Below, piece by piece: positions 43,069-51,247 of a stretch of 64,000 nucleotides of DNA (the stretch's first letter is position 1; each line of letters opens with the position of its first letter). The DNA is from Marinicella sediminis (GTDB lineage: Bacteria; Pseudomonadota; Gammaproteobacteria; Xanthomonadales; Marinicellaceae): assembly GCF_002000055.1 (NCBI RefSeq), contig NZ_MVBD01000012.1, forward strand, positions 1-64,000, written 5' to 3'. Made by a program: the position numbers and the translations under genes. Under the pieces are notes generated by a model. It had not been told where the DNA came from, searched no databases, and worked only from the letters and a program-made list of their open reading frames with translations.

Positions 43069-44303
43069 AGCTGATCTTGCAATGCTTTGGCCGCCTTGAC
43101 ACCACTGCGCGCACCATCTTCGTGAAACCCCCAACCCAGATACGCGCCACAAAAGAACGTGTTGTGTTTACCCTGGATGGACTCAATTTGTTGTTGTGCG
43201 GACAGGGTGTCACGGTTATACACTGGGTGCTGGTATTTTCTGGAAACCAGTATCTGACTGTTGTTGATGTATTCATTTTGGTTGAGACTGACGATGACCG
43301 GAGTCTCACAAGGCAGTGATTGCAACAGGTTCATGTAATAATTGACGGTACAAACTGGCTTGCTGATCACGTGCTTATTAACGCTCCAGCTGGCCCAGGC
43401 CTTGCGGTTGGCAGGCAATAATCGTTCGTCGGTGTGCAAATCCATATGATTCTCGACATAGGGAATGGCTGCCAAGGCTGCTTGTTCCACTGCATCCGGA
43501 TCTTTCAGTATGTTCAGGGTCACATCTGAATGGGTGGCAAAGATCACCCGGTCAAATGCTTCAGCCTGCTGATCTGTCTCAACCACCACACCACCGTGGT
43601 TCCGGCTGACTCCAATCACCGGGGTATTCAGCCTCACTTCACCTGTGAGTTGTTCACTCAGCGCCTTGACATAGGCCCGGGAGCCACCCTTGATGGTGCG
43701 CCATTCAGGCCGTTTGTTCAGCTGCAACATCTGATGGTTTTTCATGAACTGCAGCATGTGAACCAACGGATAGTCCCTGACTGTATCAAAATCTCCTGAC
43801 CACAGTGCGCTGACCATGGGGATGATGTGTTCCTCAATAAAATAGTCGCTGTAATTGTTCTGTTCAAGGTAATCATACAAACCAATTTCTGTACCGCTTT
43901 GGATCAGTGATTCAGCCTTGGCATAAAACCGTCGGATATCCCATATCATGCGATAAAAACCGGGATTGAACAGGTTTTTTCTCTGACAAAACAAACTGGA
44001 AAGATTGGTTGCATTGTATTCCAGTCCGGTGACTTTATTGGACACAGCAAAACTCATATCCGATTTGATTGAAGGCACTTCATGTCGCTGTAACATGTCA
44101 TTAAAATGCCGGTATACATCTTCATTGAAAACAATGAACCCGGTATCAACTTCAATGGCTTGACCATCAATATGAACGGTTTGGGTATCTGCATGCCCGC
44201 CCAGATAATCAGCTGCTTCATACAAAGTATAGTCAACCAAACCATTGAGGTAATCTGCTGCCATCAGACCTGAGACACCCCCACCTATGATGGCAACCCT
44301 CAT
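43065..44303 (-). CDS. FAD-dependent oxidoreductase, amine-oxidase-like
   Basis: The 412-residue product has the N-terminal FAD-binding Rossmann motif VAIIGGGVSGLMAADYL, the following acidic residue at the end of strand two (LYEAADYLGG), the substrate-domain segment GSRAYVKALSEQL, and the C-terminal FFCGAYLGWGFHEDGARSG flavin-binding motif. It belongs to the group of predicted NAD/FAD proteins encoded with DUF1365 and CFA synthase, thought to act on unsaturated fatty acyl chains. In Rhodobacter related genes belong to the RpoE-ChrR singlet-oxygen regulon. The ATG overlaps the desaturase stop (ATGA). Confidence 0.9.
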   Translation of the reverse strand: MRVAIIGGGVSGLMAADYLNGLVDYTLYEAADYLGGHADTQTVHIDGQAIEVDTGFIVFNEDVYRHFNDMLQRHEVPSIKSDMSFAVSNKVTGLEYNATNLSSLFCQRKNLFNPGFYRMIWDIRRFYAKAESLIQSGTEIGLYDYLEQNNYSDYFIEEHIIPMVSALWSGDFDTVRDYPLVHMLQFMKNHQMLQLNKRPEWRTIKGGSRAYVKALSEQLTGEVRLNTPVIGVSRNHGGVVVETDQQAEAFDRVIFATHSDVTLNILKDPDAVEQAALAAIPYVENHMDLHTDERLLPANRKAWASWSVNKHVISKPVCTVNYYMNLLQSLPCETPVIVSLNQNEYINNSQILVSRKYQHPVYNRDTLSAQQQIESIQGKHNTFFCGAYLGWGFHEDGARSGVKAAKALQDQL

Positions 44304-45220
44304 GAATCACTCCTGATCAATCGTTTTTCCAGCAGGGTTTTGTTGGGGTACTTGAGGTCCCAAATCAATCCCAGTTTATTCATCACAAACAAAACATAAA
44401 AACTCAAATCGATCTGCCACCACCTGAACCCTTGTTTGACCGATCCTGGACAACAATGATGATTATTGTGCCAACCTTCTCCCAGGGTAAAGACTGCCAG
44501 AATGAAATTGTTTCGACTGTCGTCTTTTGTCTGGTAAGACCTGAAGCCAAAAACATGAGCCAGTGAATTGATGCAATAAGTGACGTGTGAAAGCATCACA
44601 GTGGAAATAAAATAACCCCAAATCACCATCTGCCCTGCTGACGTATTGAGCTGTGGATAATGATTGGCCAGGTAACCTCCCAACAAGTAGAGTCCACAGG
44701 CCATGAGCACTGGAAAGAGGATGTCAAAACGATCAATGAAACGGAGTTCCGGAAATCGCTCAAGATCCCTGACATATTCAGACTTTATGGGAAAATTCTT
44801 TTTCATCAAAAACCATTTCAGATGACTGTGCCAGAAACCGTGCTTAGGTGAATGGGTGTCTTGTTCTGAATCCGAATGAATGTGGTGATGCCGGTGGTGG
44901 GCAGCCCACCATATAGGACCTCTTTGAGTGGCTGTGGCACCAATAACAGCAAATATAAATTGCAGGATGCGGGATGTTTTGAATGATTTGTGTGAAAAAT
45001 AACGGTGGTAAAATGCGGTGATTGCAAACATTCTCAGCAAATATGTGGCTAGGCAAACCCAAAGTGCAACCCAGGAAAATCCGACCACCAATACCAGCAG
45101 ACAAGCCAGATGGATGGCAATGAATGGCACAATCCGGGTCCAGTCAATGGCATCGGAATCAGTTAAATCTTCAACTTCACTTTGGGTGTTATCGAACCAT
45201 TTTGTAAGGATGTTTTTCAT
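44300..45220 (-). CDS. membrane acyl-CoA/acyl-lipid desaturase
   Basis: The 306-residue product is a fatty-acid desaturase of the delta-9 type, with the three iron-binding histidine boxes HRYFSH, HHRHHH and HNNHH, and four or more membrane helices. It introduces a double bond into a saturated acyl chain using O2. The frame extends to 45331, but the ATG at 45220 (MKNILTKWF) gives the normal family length; neither has a strong ribosome site. It is the first gene of the desaturase-FAD-DUF1365-CFA-DUF2878-DUF1295-methyltransferase-kinase-regulator unit and could supply the double bond that the later enzymes act on. Confidence 0.92.
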   Translation of the reverse strand: MKNILTKWFDNTQSEVEDLTDSDAIDWTRIVPFIAIHLACLLVLVVGFSWVALWVCLATYLLRMFAITAFYHRYFSHKSFKTSRILQFIFAVIGATATQRGPIWWAAHHRHHHIHSDSEQDTHSPKHGFWHSHLKWFLMKKNFPIKSEYVRDLERFPELRFIDRFDILFPVLMACGLYLLGGYLANHYPQLNTSAGQMVIWGYFISTVMLSHVTYCINSLAHVFGFRSYQTKDDSRNNFILAVFTLGEGWHNNHHCCPGSVKQGFRWWQIDLSFYVLFVMNKLGLIWDLKYPNKTLLEKRLIRSDS

Positions 45221-45273
45221 GCATGCAGCGTTGATTAATAACCCCCATGTTAGAAACCATTCAGTGAAAAATC

Positions 45274-45317
45274 TGTGAACCCATGAACCCAGTTTGACTA
45301 CGGATACGTGGTTCACA
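45274..45317. promoter_or_regulatory. inverted repeat between divergent lipid-cluster genes
   Basis: TGTGAACC (45274-45281) and its complement GGTTCACA (45310-45317) flank 28 bases; a third copy of the half site, TGAACCC (45284-45290), follows the first directly. It sits between the desaturase operon and the divergent lipoprotein gene and is a candidate binding site for the cluster's response regulator. Confidence 0.4.
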
Positions 45318-45330
45318 CCAATTACACGCA

Positions 45331-45359
45331 TTGACCCTTAAACTTTACTTTTTTACAGA
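45331..45359 (+). promoter_or_regulatory. possible promoter of the NTF2-like lipoprotein gene
   Basis: TTGACC (45331-45336), a 17-base spacer and TACAGA (45354-45359). The start would lie only about 5 bases before the ATG, giving a nearly leaderless mRNA. Low certainty. Confidence 0.35.
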
Positions 45360-45370
45360 CACATCAATCA

Positions 45371-45925
45371 ATGAAGATTTTACTGATTATTCTGATACTG
45401 GCAGGTTCATTGTATGCCTGTAGCAGCTCACCTGAGTTAAAGCACAACCGCACTGCCGATGAATACTTCAGTTACCTGGAACAAACGCCAGCCACCACTG
45501 AACATGACGTGGAAAGCACCTTCGGAATTATTTTTTCGGATTTCAAGTCTGGCGCGACTGAATCCAACATCAGATCAGTGTATGCCAATGAACTGTATTT
45601 TAATGATACCCTCAAGATCATATACAACATTGATGATTTGGTGTCGTACATGTCTGAATCAGCCGCACATGTTGACAGCACCACTGTTGACATCCTGGAT
45701 GTTATCAGAAGCGATCAAGATTATTTCATCAGATGGTCTATGAAGATGAAACTCAGTGTGCGCGGGAAATCCATAAACTCACATTCCATCGGCATGACCC
45801 AATTGCGTTTCAATGAAGCAGGCAAAGTGGTTTTTCACCAGGATTTTTGGGATGCCTCGGAAGCCCTGTATGAACATTTGCCGATTCTTGGCAGATGGGT
45901 CAAAAAAGTCAAAGATATGATGTAA
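45371..45925 (+). CDS. NTF2-like (SnoaL-like) lipoprotein
   Basis: The 184-residue product has a lipoprotein signal ending in LYAC (C17) and a domain of the NTF2/SnoaL-like fold: a helix with YANELYFNDTLK, then paired strands around STTVDILDVIRSDQDYFIRWSMKMKL and VVFHQDFWDASEALYEHLPILG. Such proteins accompany CFA synthase/FAD oxidoreductase clusters and are thought to bind a hydrophobic ligand. It is divergent from the desaturase operon and 1 base before the chalcone-isomerase-like gene, so the two are co-transcribed. Confidence 0.8.
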   Translation: MKILLIILILAGSLYACSSSPELKHNRTADEYFSYLEQTPATTEHDVESTFGIIFSDFKSGATESNIRSVYANELYFNDTLKIIYNIDDLVSYMSESAAHVDSTTVDILDVIRSDQDYFIRWSMKMKLSVRGKSINSHSIGMTQLRFNEAGKVVFHQDFWDASEALYEHLPILGRWVKKVKDMM

Positions 45926-45926
45926 G

Positions 45927-46484
45927 ATGTTCCGTATGATTAGTAAAAAATTTACTGCACTCGCTTCACTGCTGCTTTGCCAGACGGCCTGGGCAACGGA
46001 TAATCTGCCATCAACGATCAGCCACAACACCGCAGATTTTCAATTATGTGAAGACTTCACCCTGCGCTATGGCGTGGTGATCAAGGTAGCTGAAATAGGC
46101 TGGTACGCACCTGATTGTTCAGCCTCGGTTTCTTTGCTGGAAGCCAACCAGAAAATCCTCCGCTTTCATTATCACAAGAACGTATCCGGTGATTTTTTCA
46201 GGGAAAGTGCCGAAGAATATTTTTTGATTAATCTTGAAAATAAAGAACAGCAACGCGATTTAACCCAACCATTGCAACAATTTAACCAAGGCTATACGGA
46301 CATCAAGTCCGGTGAATACTTTGATCTGGTACACTGGCAGGACAAAGAACTGAATCTATTCAAAAACAATCAGCTCCTGGCCAGCACGACCAACCCCATA
46401 CTGGCCAATAAATATTTTAATATCTGGTTTGGCAAATCACCGGTCATCAATAAACTCAAAAAAGCGTTCATTGAATCTCCCTGA
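45927..46484 (+). CDS. exported chalcone-isomerase-like protein
   Basis: The 185-residue product has a signal peptide (about residues 1-24, ending AWAT) and resembles the chalcone-isomerase-like family: FTLRYGVVIKVAEIGWYAPDC at the front, LRFHYHKNVSGDFF, and ILANKYFNIWFGKSPVINKLKKAF at the end. The family fold binds fatty acids in plants and bacteria. It recurs in CFA/DUF1365 clusters. Together with the preceding lipoprotein it may carry or modify the product of the cluster in the periplasm. It starts one base after the preceding stop. Confidence 0.82.
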   Translation: MFRMISKKFTALASLLLCQTAWATDNLPSTISHNTADFQLCEDFTLRYGVVIKVAEIGWYAPDCSASVSLLEANQKILRFHYHKNVSGDFFRESAEEYFLINLENKEQQRDLTQPLQQFNQGYTDIKSGEYFDLVHWQDKELNLFKNNQLLASTTNPILANKYFNIWFGKSPVINKLKKAFIESP

Positions 46485-46509
46485 CCGAACATCGCTTTCA
46501 ACCGCCATA

Positions 46510-46548
46510 TTTAATCACGTCATCCAGTCACGTGCGTGATGGATTAAA
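46510..46548. repeat. inverted repeat in convergent intergenic region
   Basis: TTTAATC pairs with GATTAAA, extended by CATC/GATG after a 4-base bulge, around a 13-base loop. No T run. It may stabilise or end the two convergent transcripts. Confidence 0.35.
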
Positions 46549-46560
46549 GTCAGTAAATGT

Positions 46561-47508
46561 TCAAAGGTTATTGCGCAAGCCCAGTTCGTAGGGATAGGGA
46601 GAAAGGTATTTCTGATTCATCAGGTATTCAATCTGATACAAATCCACGTAATGTTTGAGCATGGTGATGGGCACGATCAGATGGATTTTTTGTTCTTTGT
46701 AACGATCAATCAGCTTGATGATTGACATTTTCACTTCACCTGGTATTTTTGATTTCAAAAAGCCCAACATGTGCAACAACACATTCACGTGGTTATTGAC
46801 CTTGGCCACATGACTCAAACATTCCGAAAACAATTCAAAGTACTGCCCAAGGATTTCATCAATGGGTTTAACCCCGGCATCGGCCACCAACTGACCCAGT
46901 TTCCGGTAATGTGCTTCACTGTGGGCCTGTAATAAAAACTTGTACCGGGTGTGGAAAGCGACCAGTTTGTGGGGCGCTGGTTCATTGAGCACATGGGTTT
47001 TCCAATCGTGATTGGCAAACACCCGGATAATGAAGTTTTCCCGCAAGCGAATGTCATTGATGCGTCCGGCCTCTTCCATGGGTAACAATGGGTAATGCGA
47101 TTTGAGTTGTTGAGCAAATGCACCCATTCCCGGTTCCGTTTCAGGCATACCATTGGGGTTGTATACTTTGACCCGGAAGACACCACAACTGGGCGACTTC
47201 TGCATGAAAATATAGCCACACAGGTCATTCAGCTCAGGCGCCCGATGGTCAGCCAATTGTTTCAGTTGATCCGTGTAATCACGGCTGTGGTCCGTGACAT
47301 TTTTGACCCTGATCTGATTATTCTCATTGACCAGCCTGATTGGCTCCCGGGGAATACCCATGCCAATCTCCACCTCTGGGCACACTGGAACAAACTCAAA
47401 CCACTCAGACAGCACCTGACTACAGAATACAGAATTCTTATGCGAACCATTGAATCTGACGGGTTGTCCCAGTAAACACGCACTGATACCTACTTTAATT
47501 TTTTCCAC
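46561..47508 (-). CDS. DUF523/DUF1722 fusion protein
   Basis: The 315-residue product joins an N-terminal DUF523 (VGISACLLGQPVRFNGSHKNS, KSPSCGVFRVKVY) with a C-terminal DUF1722 (HDWKTHVLNEPAPHKLVAFHTRYKFLLQAHSEAHYRKLG region). This is the YbgA-type composition; in several bacteria such genes lie near photolyase or CFA-type clusters. Function is unknown; DUF523 contains conserved Cys in CLLG and SCG. The frame opens at a TTG (47520), but a GTG at 47508 has GGAG six bases upstream and is preferred. Confidence 0.85.
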   Translation of the reverse strand: MEKIKVGISACLLGQPVRFNGSHKNSVFCSQVLSEWFEFVPVCPEVEIGMGIPREPIRLVNENNQIRVKNVTDHSRDYTDQLKQLADHRAPELNDLCGYIFMQKSPSCGVFRVKVYNPNGMPETEPGMGAFAQQLKSHYPLLPMEEAGRINDIRLRENFIIRVFANHDWKTHVLNEPAPHKLVAFHTRYKFLLQAHSEAHYRKLGQLVADAGVKPIDEILGQYFELFSECLSHVAKVNNHVNVLLHMLGFLKSKIPGEVKMSIIKLIDRYKEQKIHLIVPITMLKHYVDLYQIEYLMNQKYLSPYPYELGLRNNL

Positions 47509-47574
47509 GGTTTGCTCCAAGGATGACTGAGATCAAATAGTATGCCACCACACGTGGATTTTGTGTGCAGATGA

Positions 47575-49389
47575 TCAGTCTTTTCTGGCTTTTTTCCTGC
47601 CTTTTCTTTTGTTGTTTACAGGCCTCTTTTTTCGACCTTTACTGGGATCTTTTTTGCGTTTTTTTCTGGTGACAACCGGTTGTTCCGCAGTGGTTGTCAG
47701 CTTTTTCAACCCACTGCGCTTACCACACAATCGGGCCTTGCTGAGTATGGTCATCAACTCTTTTGGCATGTCAGCAGGTAAGTCAACTGTGGTGATGTGA
47801 TCATAAATATCGATCTGACCGACATAGGCACGATCAAGTTCTGCTTCATTACAGATCATGCCCACGATATTGGACGGTTTAACCCCCAACTCCCGGCCCA
47901 CGGACAATTGAAAGCGCTCCATCTCAATTTCCGGATGATCGAGTAATGGAACCGGATTCGGGTCAATTTCGCCGGTGTGGTTTTTAACCCGGCTGTGTGT
48001 TGATGAGGATGCTGTTGAATCTGTGGTCTGACGGCCTTTGTTTCGCTCATGTGTCTCTGCTTTAGTCTCCCTGATCAACAAGCCCTGATCACCGTGTACC
48101 ATGTATGCCAATGCGGCTGCAACATCTTCTGGCGGATGATCTGTTTCAGTCACGTATTCAGCCACAAAATCCCGATAAAACCCAAGATCCTTACCTGCCA
48201 GCACTTCTGAAATCTGGTGCTTGAAGCGCTGTTGACGATTGACATTGATGTCATCCACCGTTGGCATTTTCATCGGTTCAATGGGTTGATTGGTGGCTTT
48301 TTCAATCATTTTCAGCATCCGCTGTTCACGCCTGGAAACAAACAGAATGGCTTCACCGGAACGGCCGGCCCGGCCGGTGCGTCCAATGCGATGAACATAG
48401 GATTCGGTATCGTAAGGGATGTCATAATTGATTACGTGACTGATGCGGTCAACATCCAACCCACGGGCCACCACGTCAGTACCTATCAATATATCAATGG
48501 CACCAGACTTCAGTTTTGCCACCAAACGCTCGCGTTGTTTTTGTACCATGTCACCATTCAGGGCTTCTGCCGAAAATCCCCTGGCTTGCAATTTTTCAGC
48601 CAGTTCTTCGGTGGCCATTTTGGTTCTGACAAAAATCAGGACACCATCAAAGTCCTCTACTTCAAGCACCCTTGATAACGCTTCCAGTTTTTTCATCCCG
48701 CTGATCATCCAGTACCGTTGCCTGATGTTTTTCGCTGTTGTTGTGGTGCTTTGGATTTTGACATCAACCGGGCGGTTGAGGTGATTCACTGCAACCTGTT
48801 TGACGGCTTTGGGCATGGTTGCAGAAAACAAAGCAATCTGCCGTTCAGCAGGAGTGTGGCTGAGAATCCAGTCCACATCATCAATAAATCCCATACGCAG
48901 CATTTCATCGGCTTCATCCAACACCAGGGTTTTCAATTGGTCCAGCTTCAGGGTTTTACGGCGCATGTGATCCATGACACGTCCCGGCGTACCCACCACT
49001 ACTTGCACACCCCGTTTTAATTGTTTGAGCTGAATGGTATAGCTCTGTCCACCATAAATGGGTAAAACATGAAACCCTTTGATGTGTCTGGCATAGGACT
49101 GAAAAGCTTCTGCCACCTGAATGGCCAACTCCCTGGTGGGGGTCAGGACCAAAACCTGAACATGATTGGCACTGACATCCAGTTGCGACACAATGGGCAA
49201 AGCAAAAGCCGCTGTTTTACCGGTTCCGGTTTGTGCCTGGCCCAATACATCACGCCCCTCCATAATCGGCGTGATGCACGCCTGCTGGATGGGTGAGGGT
49301 TGCTCGTAGCCATTTTCTTTGATGGACTTGAGCACTGGCTGAGACAGACCCAGGGCAGAAAAGGATACCGGTTTGGATGGTTGAGACAT
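47575..49389 (-). CDS. deaD: DEAD-box RNA helicase, DeaD/CsdA type
   Basis: The 604-residue product has the full helicase core: Q motif GYEQPSPIQQACI, motif I AQTGTGKT, Ia PTRELAIQ, DEAD as VLDEADEML, SAT as LFSATMP, and motif VI HRIGRTGRAGR, followed by the dimerisation/RNA-binding region and a DbpA-type C-terminal domain (MERFQLSVGRELGVKPSNIVGMI region). A basic, lysine-rich tail ends the protein. It unwinds RNA in ribosome assembly and cold adaptation. A TATAAT box lies about 45 bases upstream. Confidence 0.95.
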   Translation of the reverse strand: MSQPSKPVSFSALGLSQPVLKSIKENGYEQPSPIQQACITPIMEGRDVLGQAQTGTGKTAAFALPIVSQLDVSANHVQVLVLTPTRELAIQVAEAFQSYARHIKGFHVLPIYGGQSYTIQLKQLKRGVQVVVGTPGRVMDHMRRKTLKLDQLKTLVLDEADEMLRMGFIDDVDWILSHTPAERQIALFSATMPKAVKQVAVNHLNRPVDVKIQSTTTTAKNIRQRYWMISGMKKLEALSRVLEVEDFDGVLIFVRTKMATEELAEKLQARGFSAEALNGDMVQKQRERLVAKLKSGAIDILIGTDVVARGLDVDRISHVINYDIPYDTESYVHRIGRTGRAGRSGEAILFVSRREQRMLKMIEKATNQPIEPMKMPTVDDINVNRQQRFKHQISEVLAGKDLGFYRDFVAEYVTETDHPPEDVAAALAYMVHGDQGLLIRETKAETHERNKGRQTTDSTASSSTHSRVKNHTGEIDPNPVPLLDHPEIEMERFQLSVGRELGVKPSNIVGMICNEAELDRAYVGQIDIYDHITTVDLPADMPKELMTILSKARLCGKRSGLKKLTTTAEQPVVTRKKRKKDPSKGRKKRPVNNKRKGRKKARKD

Positions 49390-49432
49390 AACTGTGGGAG
49401 CAGCGACAGGCGCTTAATGAAAAAGAGAGCGG

Positions 49433-49438
49433 ATTATA
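49433..49438 (-). promoter_or_regulatory. -10 box of deaD
   Basis: A perfect TATAAT on the minus strand followed by a CCGCTC discriminator, 44 bases before the start codon. No strong -35 is present at 16 to 18 bases. Confidence 0.5.
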
Positions 49439-49507
49439 TAGCATGCCATGCCGATAAACCCGCTTTAATCACAGTATTGTGACATTTAAGCCAGTTTTGA
49501 CCGACAC

Positions 49508-50620
49508 TCAATGCATACAATTGATCAATGAGCGGTCTCCATCATGCATCTTCAGTAATTTCTCATCCATCACCCGGAACCATAATGGCGGTACATAGGC
49601 GAGTAAAAACATCCCCATATAACCGGTTGGCAACTGTGGCGCTTCAGCAAAATGCCGCAAACTCTGATAATGCCTTGCAGGATTGGCATGATGGTCTGAA
49701 TGGCGCTGTAAATGAAACAACACGAGGTTCGAAATGAGGTGATTTGAATTCCAGGAGTGCCTGGGTTCACACCTTTGATATTGGCCATTGTCACGTTTTT
49801 GCCGCAATAAACCATAATGTTCTATGTAATTGGCACTGGTTAATTGCCACCAGACAATTGGGGCATGCAACATCATGATCATCAGTGCAGACCAGCCAAG
49901 CCACACAGTCATGCCGGCATATATCATAACCGTCATGGCATAAGCCTGCAGGATTTGATTATCAAAGGCATACCAGCGTTTGCCTTGTCGCCCCAACCTT
50001 TGCGTCTCAATAGACCAGGCACGCTTGATACCTCCAGGGTATTCACGCAATGCAAACCGATAGATGCTTTCCCCAAGACGAGCGCTGGCCGAGTCCTCAG
50101 GTGTGGCCACTTGCCGGTGATGACCAGCATTGTGTTCAATGTTGAAATGACCATAAGCTCCGGTGGCCAATGACAGTTTGGCCAGCATTTTCGATAAGCG
50201 GTCTTTCTTGTGTCCAAGTTCATGACCCAGATTGACAGCCAAGCCACCAAACACACCCAATGTCAACAACAACAATGCCTGTTGCCAAACGTCAAGGGGT
50301 TGAGTCACCATGAAATATATCAAAGTCATGAAAACGAGCAAATGCAGTGGCAGCATCAGGTACAACACCCAATTGTAAAATGCATTGTGTTCCAGGGATG
50401 TTATTTGGCGCTCATCAGGGTTGCTCTCATCCGTGGAGAACAGCAAATCCAGCCCAGGTATCACCAAATAGATGAACAGCAAAGGAATCACCAATGTCCA
50501 GGACTGGCCGGTGAACTGATAGGTTCCCACTCCGCTGAGCCCCAATAAGGGCAACAAGGTTGACAGTATCCACAGGTACTTTTTGGGTTTTTGAGGCGTC
50601 TTGGCTTTCGTGATTTTCAT
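49508..50620 (-). CDS. alkB: AlkB-type alkane 1-monooxygenase
   Basis: The 370-residue product is a membrane di-iron hydroxylase of the AlkB family, which oxidises the terminal methyl of alkanes. Conserved histidine boxes are visible: HELGHKKD, EHNAGHHRQVATPEDSASAR (family signature EHxxGHH) and LQRHSDHHANPARHYQSLRH, plus NYIEHYGLLR. Six hydrophobic segments lie in the first two thirds. The frame is open to 50713, but a promoter and operator at 50649-50677 fall inside that extension, so the ATG at 50620 (MKITKAK) is chosen. No rubredoxin gene is adjacent. Confidence 0.93.
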   Translation of the reverse strand: MKITKAKTPQKPKKYLWILSTLLPLLGLSGVGTYQFTGQSWTLVIPLLFIYLVIPGLDLLFSTDESNPDERQITSLEHNAFYNWVLYLMLPLHLLVFMTLIYFMVTQPLDVWQQALLLLTLGVFGGLAVNLGHELGHKKDRLSKMLAKLSLATGAYGHFNIEHNAGHHRQVATPEDSASARLGESIYRFALREYPGGIKRAWSIETQRLGRQGKRWYAFDNQILQAYAMTVMIYAGMTVWLGWSALMIMMLHAPIVWWQLTSANYIEHYGLLRQKRDNGQYQRCEPRHSWNSNHLISNLVLFHLQRHSDHHANPARHYQSLRHFAEAPQLPTGYMGMFLLAYVPPLWFRVMDEKLLKMHDGDRSLINCMH

Positions 50621-50648
50621 GATACAGATCGTGGCTGAGTATGCATTC

Positions 50649-50677
50649 ATGATAAAACAGACTGACCGATCGGTCAA
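50649..50677 (-). promoter_or_regulatory. alkB promoter overlapping a TetR-type operator
   Basis: Minus strand: -35 TTGACC (50677-50672), a 17-base spacer and -10 TATCAT (50654-50649). The perfect palindrome TGACCGATCGGTCA (50663-50676) covers the -35 region and part of the spacer, a classic repressor position for a TetR-family regulator. Confidence 0.7.
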
Positions 50678-50872
50678 CAATTTTTGGTGACACCACTTAT
50701 TCCACCCTTTCAATTGACACTTTTTGCCCGGTTAACTGATCACTGCACTCATCATGGCTTATTGCAACAATGGGTTTGGCAAGACTGGCCCACTGATGTC
50801 ATCTACCATAAAGCAACACTGGTCAAGCTGACCTCAGTTGCGATAAGATAATATAAGAACTCTTGGCACACC

Positions 50873-50902
50873 TTGAAAAAAACTCAGGTAAGCCAATATA
50901 GA
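50873..50902 (+). promoter_or_regulatory. possible promoter of clpS-clpA
   Basis: TTGAAA (50873-50878), an 18-base spacer and TATAGA (50897-50902), about 18 bases of leader before clpS. Confidence 0.4.
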
Positions 50903-50926
50903 GGGTGAGATTTAACCGAAAAGAAA

Positions 50927-51247
50927 ATGACAGACAAAGACCAAAAAAATCAGTTCGGCGCAGATATTCTGGAACAGCAAGAAACTCAGTTTCAGGAGCC
51001 CAAAATGTATAAAGTCATGCTGCTGAATGATGACTACACCCCAATGGATTTTGTGATTGAAGTGTTGCAGAAATTTTTTGACATGGATGAACAAAAAGCC
51101 ACACAAATCATGTTGCATGTACACACCCGGGGACAAGGTTTATGCGGCATATTTACCCATGAAGTCGCAGAAACCAAAACAGCCCTGGTCAATGAATATG
51201 CCAGAGACAATGAACACCCCTTATTGTGTGTCACGGAGGTGGTCTGA
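50927..51247 (+). CDS. clpS: ATP-dependent Clp protease adaptor ClpS
   Basis: The 106-residue product is ClpS, the N-end-rule adaptor delivering substrates to ClpAP. The binding pocket residues are recognisable: [24 protein letters not shown], then [21 protein letters not shown]. The acidic, unstructured N-terminal tail is present. The stop codon overlaps the clpA start by one base, so the two are translationally coupled. Confidence 0.97.
   Translation: MTDKDQKNQFGADILEQQETQFQEPKMYKVMLLNDDYTPMDFVIEVLQKFFDMDEQKATQIMLHVHTRGQGLCGIFTHEVAETKTALVNEYARDNEHPLLCVTEVV

Noticed and set aside
48217-48675. A 152-codon plus-strand frame inside deaD
   Set aside because: It is antisense to the conserved helicase core, and is explained by codon bias of the real gene.
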